Shown piece after piece: positions 62,453-64,000 of a stretch of DNA of 64,000 bases (position 1 is the stretch's first letter; the number at the start of each line of letters is the position of its first letter). The notes under the pieces are model-generated. The model saw only the letters and a list, made by a program, of their open reading frames with translations, was not told the origin of the DNA and did not search any database. The DNA comes from WTGU01 sp965242855 (GTDB lineage: Bacteria; Pseudomonadota; Alphaproteobacteria; UBA828). Location: NCBI GenBank assembly GCA_965242855.1, contig OZ251509.1, positions 3,286,001 through 3,350,000 of the forward strand, read 5' to 3'. The translations under genes were made by a program, and so were the position numbers.

Positions 62453-63565
62453 ATGCCCGCGCGCCCGACCCCCCGCCCCGGGATCATGGAGATCGTCCCC
62501 TATGTGGGAGGGGGCGCGGCCGCCCCCGGCCGCGCCAACGCGATCAAGCTCTCCTCCAACGAGTCGGCGCTGGGGCCGAGTCCTGCGGCGCAGGCGGCGT
62601 TCCGGGCGCTGGCGCCTTCGCTCCACCGCTATCCCGACGGGGGCGCCGCCGCGCTGCGCGAGGCGCTGGGCGCGCTCCACGGGCTGGACCCGGCGCGGAT
62701 CGTGTGCGGCAACGGCTCGGACGAGCTGCTTCAGCTGCTGGCCCGCGCCTATGCGGGGCCGGGCGACGAGGTCGTCCATTCCCGCCATGGCTTCCTGGTC
62801 TATCCGCTGGCCGCGCTCGCCGCCGGCGCGCGCCCGGTGGCGGCGCCGGAAACCGACCTCTCGGCCGACGTCGATGCGATCCTGGAGCGCGTGGGCGAAC
62901 GCACCCGGCTCGTCTTCCTGGCCAATCCGAACAACCCGACCGGGACCTGCCTCTCGAAAGCCGCGCTCCGCCGCCTGTGGAGCGGCCTGCCGGAGCATGT
63001 CGTGCTGGTGCTCGACGCGGCCTACGCGGAATTCGTCACCGCCGCCGATTACGATCCGGGAGCCGACCTGGCGCGCGAGGCGCCCAACGTGGTGATGACC
63101 CGCACCTTCTCCAAGGCCTACGCGCTCGCCGCGCTGCGGCTCGGCTGGGCCTATGGCCCGCCCGCCGTCGTCGACGTCCTGAACCGCGTCCGGGGGCCGT
63201 TCAACGCCAACGGCGCGGCGCTGGCGGCGGCGCGCGCCGCCCTCGAGGACCGGGACCACCTCGCCCGCGCGCGCCGGCACAACGAGGCCCGCCGCGAGGC
63301 GTTGGCGGCGCGGCTGCGGGCGGCCAGCCTCGCGGTCACGCCCAGCGTCTGCAACTTCCTCCTCGTCCGCTTCCCCGACGATGCGGACCGCTGCGCGAAG
63401 GCGGCGGATCGCTTCCTCGCCGGGCGCGGCATCGCCGTCCGGCGGATGGACGCCTACCGTCTCGCCGATTGCCTGCGGATCACCGTCGGCCTGGAAGCGG
63501 AGATGGAAGCGGTGGCCGGCACGCTCGAGGAATTCATGGCCGCGCCTGCGGGCGGGGCGCGATGA
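62453..63565 (+). CDS. hisC: histidinol-phosphate/aromatic aminotransferase
   Basis: 370-residue fold type I PLP aminotransferase. Visible: SSNESALGPSP, NPNNPTGT, YAEF and the Schiff-base Lys in TFSKAYALAALRLGW. In this gene position (between chorismate mutase and prephenate dehydrogenase) such enzymes often serve aromatic amino acid synthesis as well as histidine. The stop overlaps the next gene (ATGA). Confidence 0.92.
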   Translation: MPARPTPRPGIMEIVPYVGGGAAAPGRANAIKLSSNESALGPSPAAQAAFRALAPSLHRYPDGGAAALREALGALHGLDPARIVCGNGSDELLQLLARAYAGPGDEVVHSRHGFLVYPLAALAAGARPVAAPETDLSADVDAILERVGERTRLVFLANPNNPTGTCLSKAALRRLWSGLPEHVVLVLDAAYAEFVTAADYDPGADLAREAPNVVMTRTFSKAYALAALRLGWAYGPPAVVDVLNRVRGPFNANGAALAAARAALEDRDHLARARRHNEARREALAARLRAASLAVTPSVCNFLLVRFPDDADRCAKAADRFLAGRGIAVRRMDAYRLADCLRITVGLEAEMEAVAGTLEEFMAAPAGGAR

Positions 63566-64000
63566 CGGCGCCCTTCGCCCGCGTCGCGCTGATCGGCCTC
63601 GGCCTGATCAACTCGTCGCTCGCGCGTGTCCTGCGAAGCCGGGCGCCGGCGACCGAGATCGTCGGCTGCGCGCGCACGCGCGAGACCCTCGACAAGGCGC
63701 GGGAGATCGGGATCGTCGACCGCACGGCGCTCGACCCCGCCGCCGCCGTGGAGGGCGCGGACCTCGTGGTGCTGGGCACGCCGGTCGGCGCCTTCGGCGC
63801 GCTCGCCGCCCGCTTCGGGCCGCGCCTCGCGAAGGGGGCGATCCTGACCGACGTGGGCTCGGTCAAGGAGGCGACGATCGCCGCGGTCGCGCCGCACGTG
63901 CCGGCGGGCGTCCACCTGATCCCCGGCCACCCGGTCGCGGGCACCGAGCATTCCGGGCCGGAGGCCGGCTTCGCGGAGGTGTTCGCGGGCCGCTGGTGCA
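63562..64000 (+). CDS. tyrC: prephenate/arogenate dehydrogenase, 5' part
   Basis: The first 146 residues of an NAD(P)-dependent dehydrogenase: dinucleotide loop GLGLINSSLAR near residue 12, ILTDVGSVK and HLIPGHPVAGTEHSGP, the substrate histidines. The window ends inside the gene. It oxidises prephenate or arogenate to the tyrosine precursor. The ATG overlaps the hisC stop. Confidence 0.92.
   Translation, partial: MTAPFARVALIGLGLINSSLARVLRSRAPATEIVGCARTRETLDKAREIGIVDRTALDPAAAVEGADLVVLGTPVGAFGALAARFGPRLAKGAILTDVGSVKEATIAAVAPHVPAGVHLIPGHPVAGTEHSGPEAGFAEVFAGRWC

Overview
This 64 kb window is very GC-rich chromosomal DNA of an alphaproteobacterium, most likely in or near the Rhodospirillales. I infer this from family-level synteny and not from any marker gene: a lipid A block (lpxL, lpxK, waaA, a DUF374 acyltransferase, msbA, pmbA), a histone deacetylase-like gene followed by xseB, ispA and tlyA, divergent metXW against chorismate mutase, hisC and tyrC, and meaB near methylmalonyl-CoA mutase. 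Most of the window is tightly packed housekeeping DNA with many 1-8 nt gene overlaps. I recognise no rRNA, tRNA, CRISPR array or insertion sequence.

Layout. 1-1.7 kb: a partial gene plus a GHKL (Hsp90-like) ATPase, accessory in character. 1.9-4.7 kb: upp, queuosine-precursor transporter, rpmB, meaB. 4.8-10.4 kb: two unrelated adenine methyltransferases flank an Atm1-type ABC exporter and methylmalonyl-CoA mutase. 10.7-12.7 kb: DgcA/DgcN-like pair, probably D-glutamate catabolism. 12.8-14.9 kb: an AT-richer insert with an HD phosphohydrolase coupled to a YwgA-like protein. 15.0-18.6 kb: cysK, alaX, sseA, L,D-transpeptidase. 18.8-26.7 kb: envelope genes, then pmbA and msrA. 26.8-35.7 kb: acyl-CoA dehydrogenase, argJ, mutT, gltA, DegP-like protease, deacetylase, xseB, ispA, tlyA (no dxs between the last two). 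35.8-38.9 kb: two-subunit hydroquinone dioxygenase followed by a 3-oxoadipate-type CoA-transferase pair, that is, two steps of a hydroquinone ring-cleavage pathway. 39.0-43.6 kb: a tiny lipoprotein, cytochrome c, a glyoxalase-like gene, a frameshifted penicillin acylase and a CaiB-type CoA-transferase.

43.6-47.9 kb is an accessory island. It holds a tyrosine recombinase without the usual N-terminal domain, a transferrin-binding-protein-like surface lipoprotein whose promoter region carries a 12-bp G/C homopolymer, two tandemly duplicated coiled-coil membrane-protein genes with copied promoters, and long non-coding spacers sharing a dispersed repeat. 48-64 kb returns to core genes: hemB, a RidA protein, tsaC, an orphan ABC permease, a threonine dehydratase, slt, dapA, smpB, a PHA-synthase-like hydrolase with two tandem phaB-like reductases, a methyltransferase, metW/metX, chorismate mutase, hisC and the 5' part of tyrC.

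The strongest leads for new biology are the possibly phase-variable lipoprotein island (43.6-47.9 kb), the HD + YwgA pair (12.8-14.9 kb) and the GHKL ATPase operon at the left edge.
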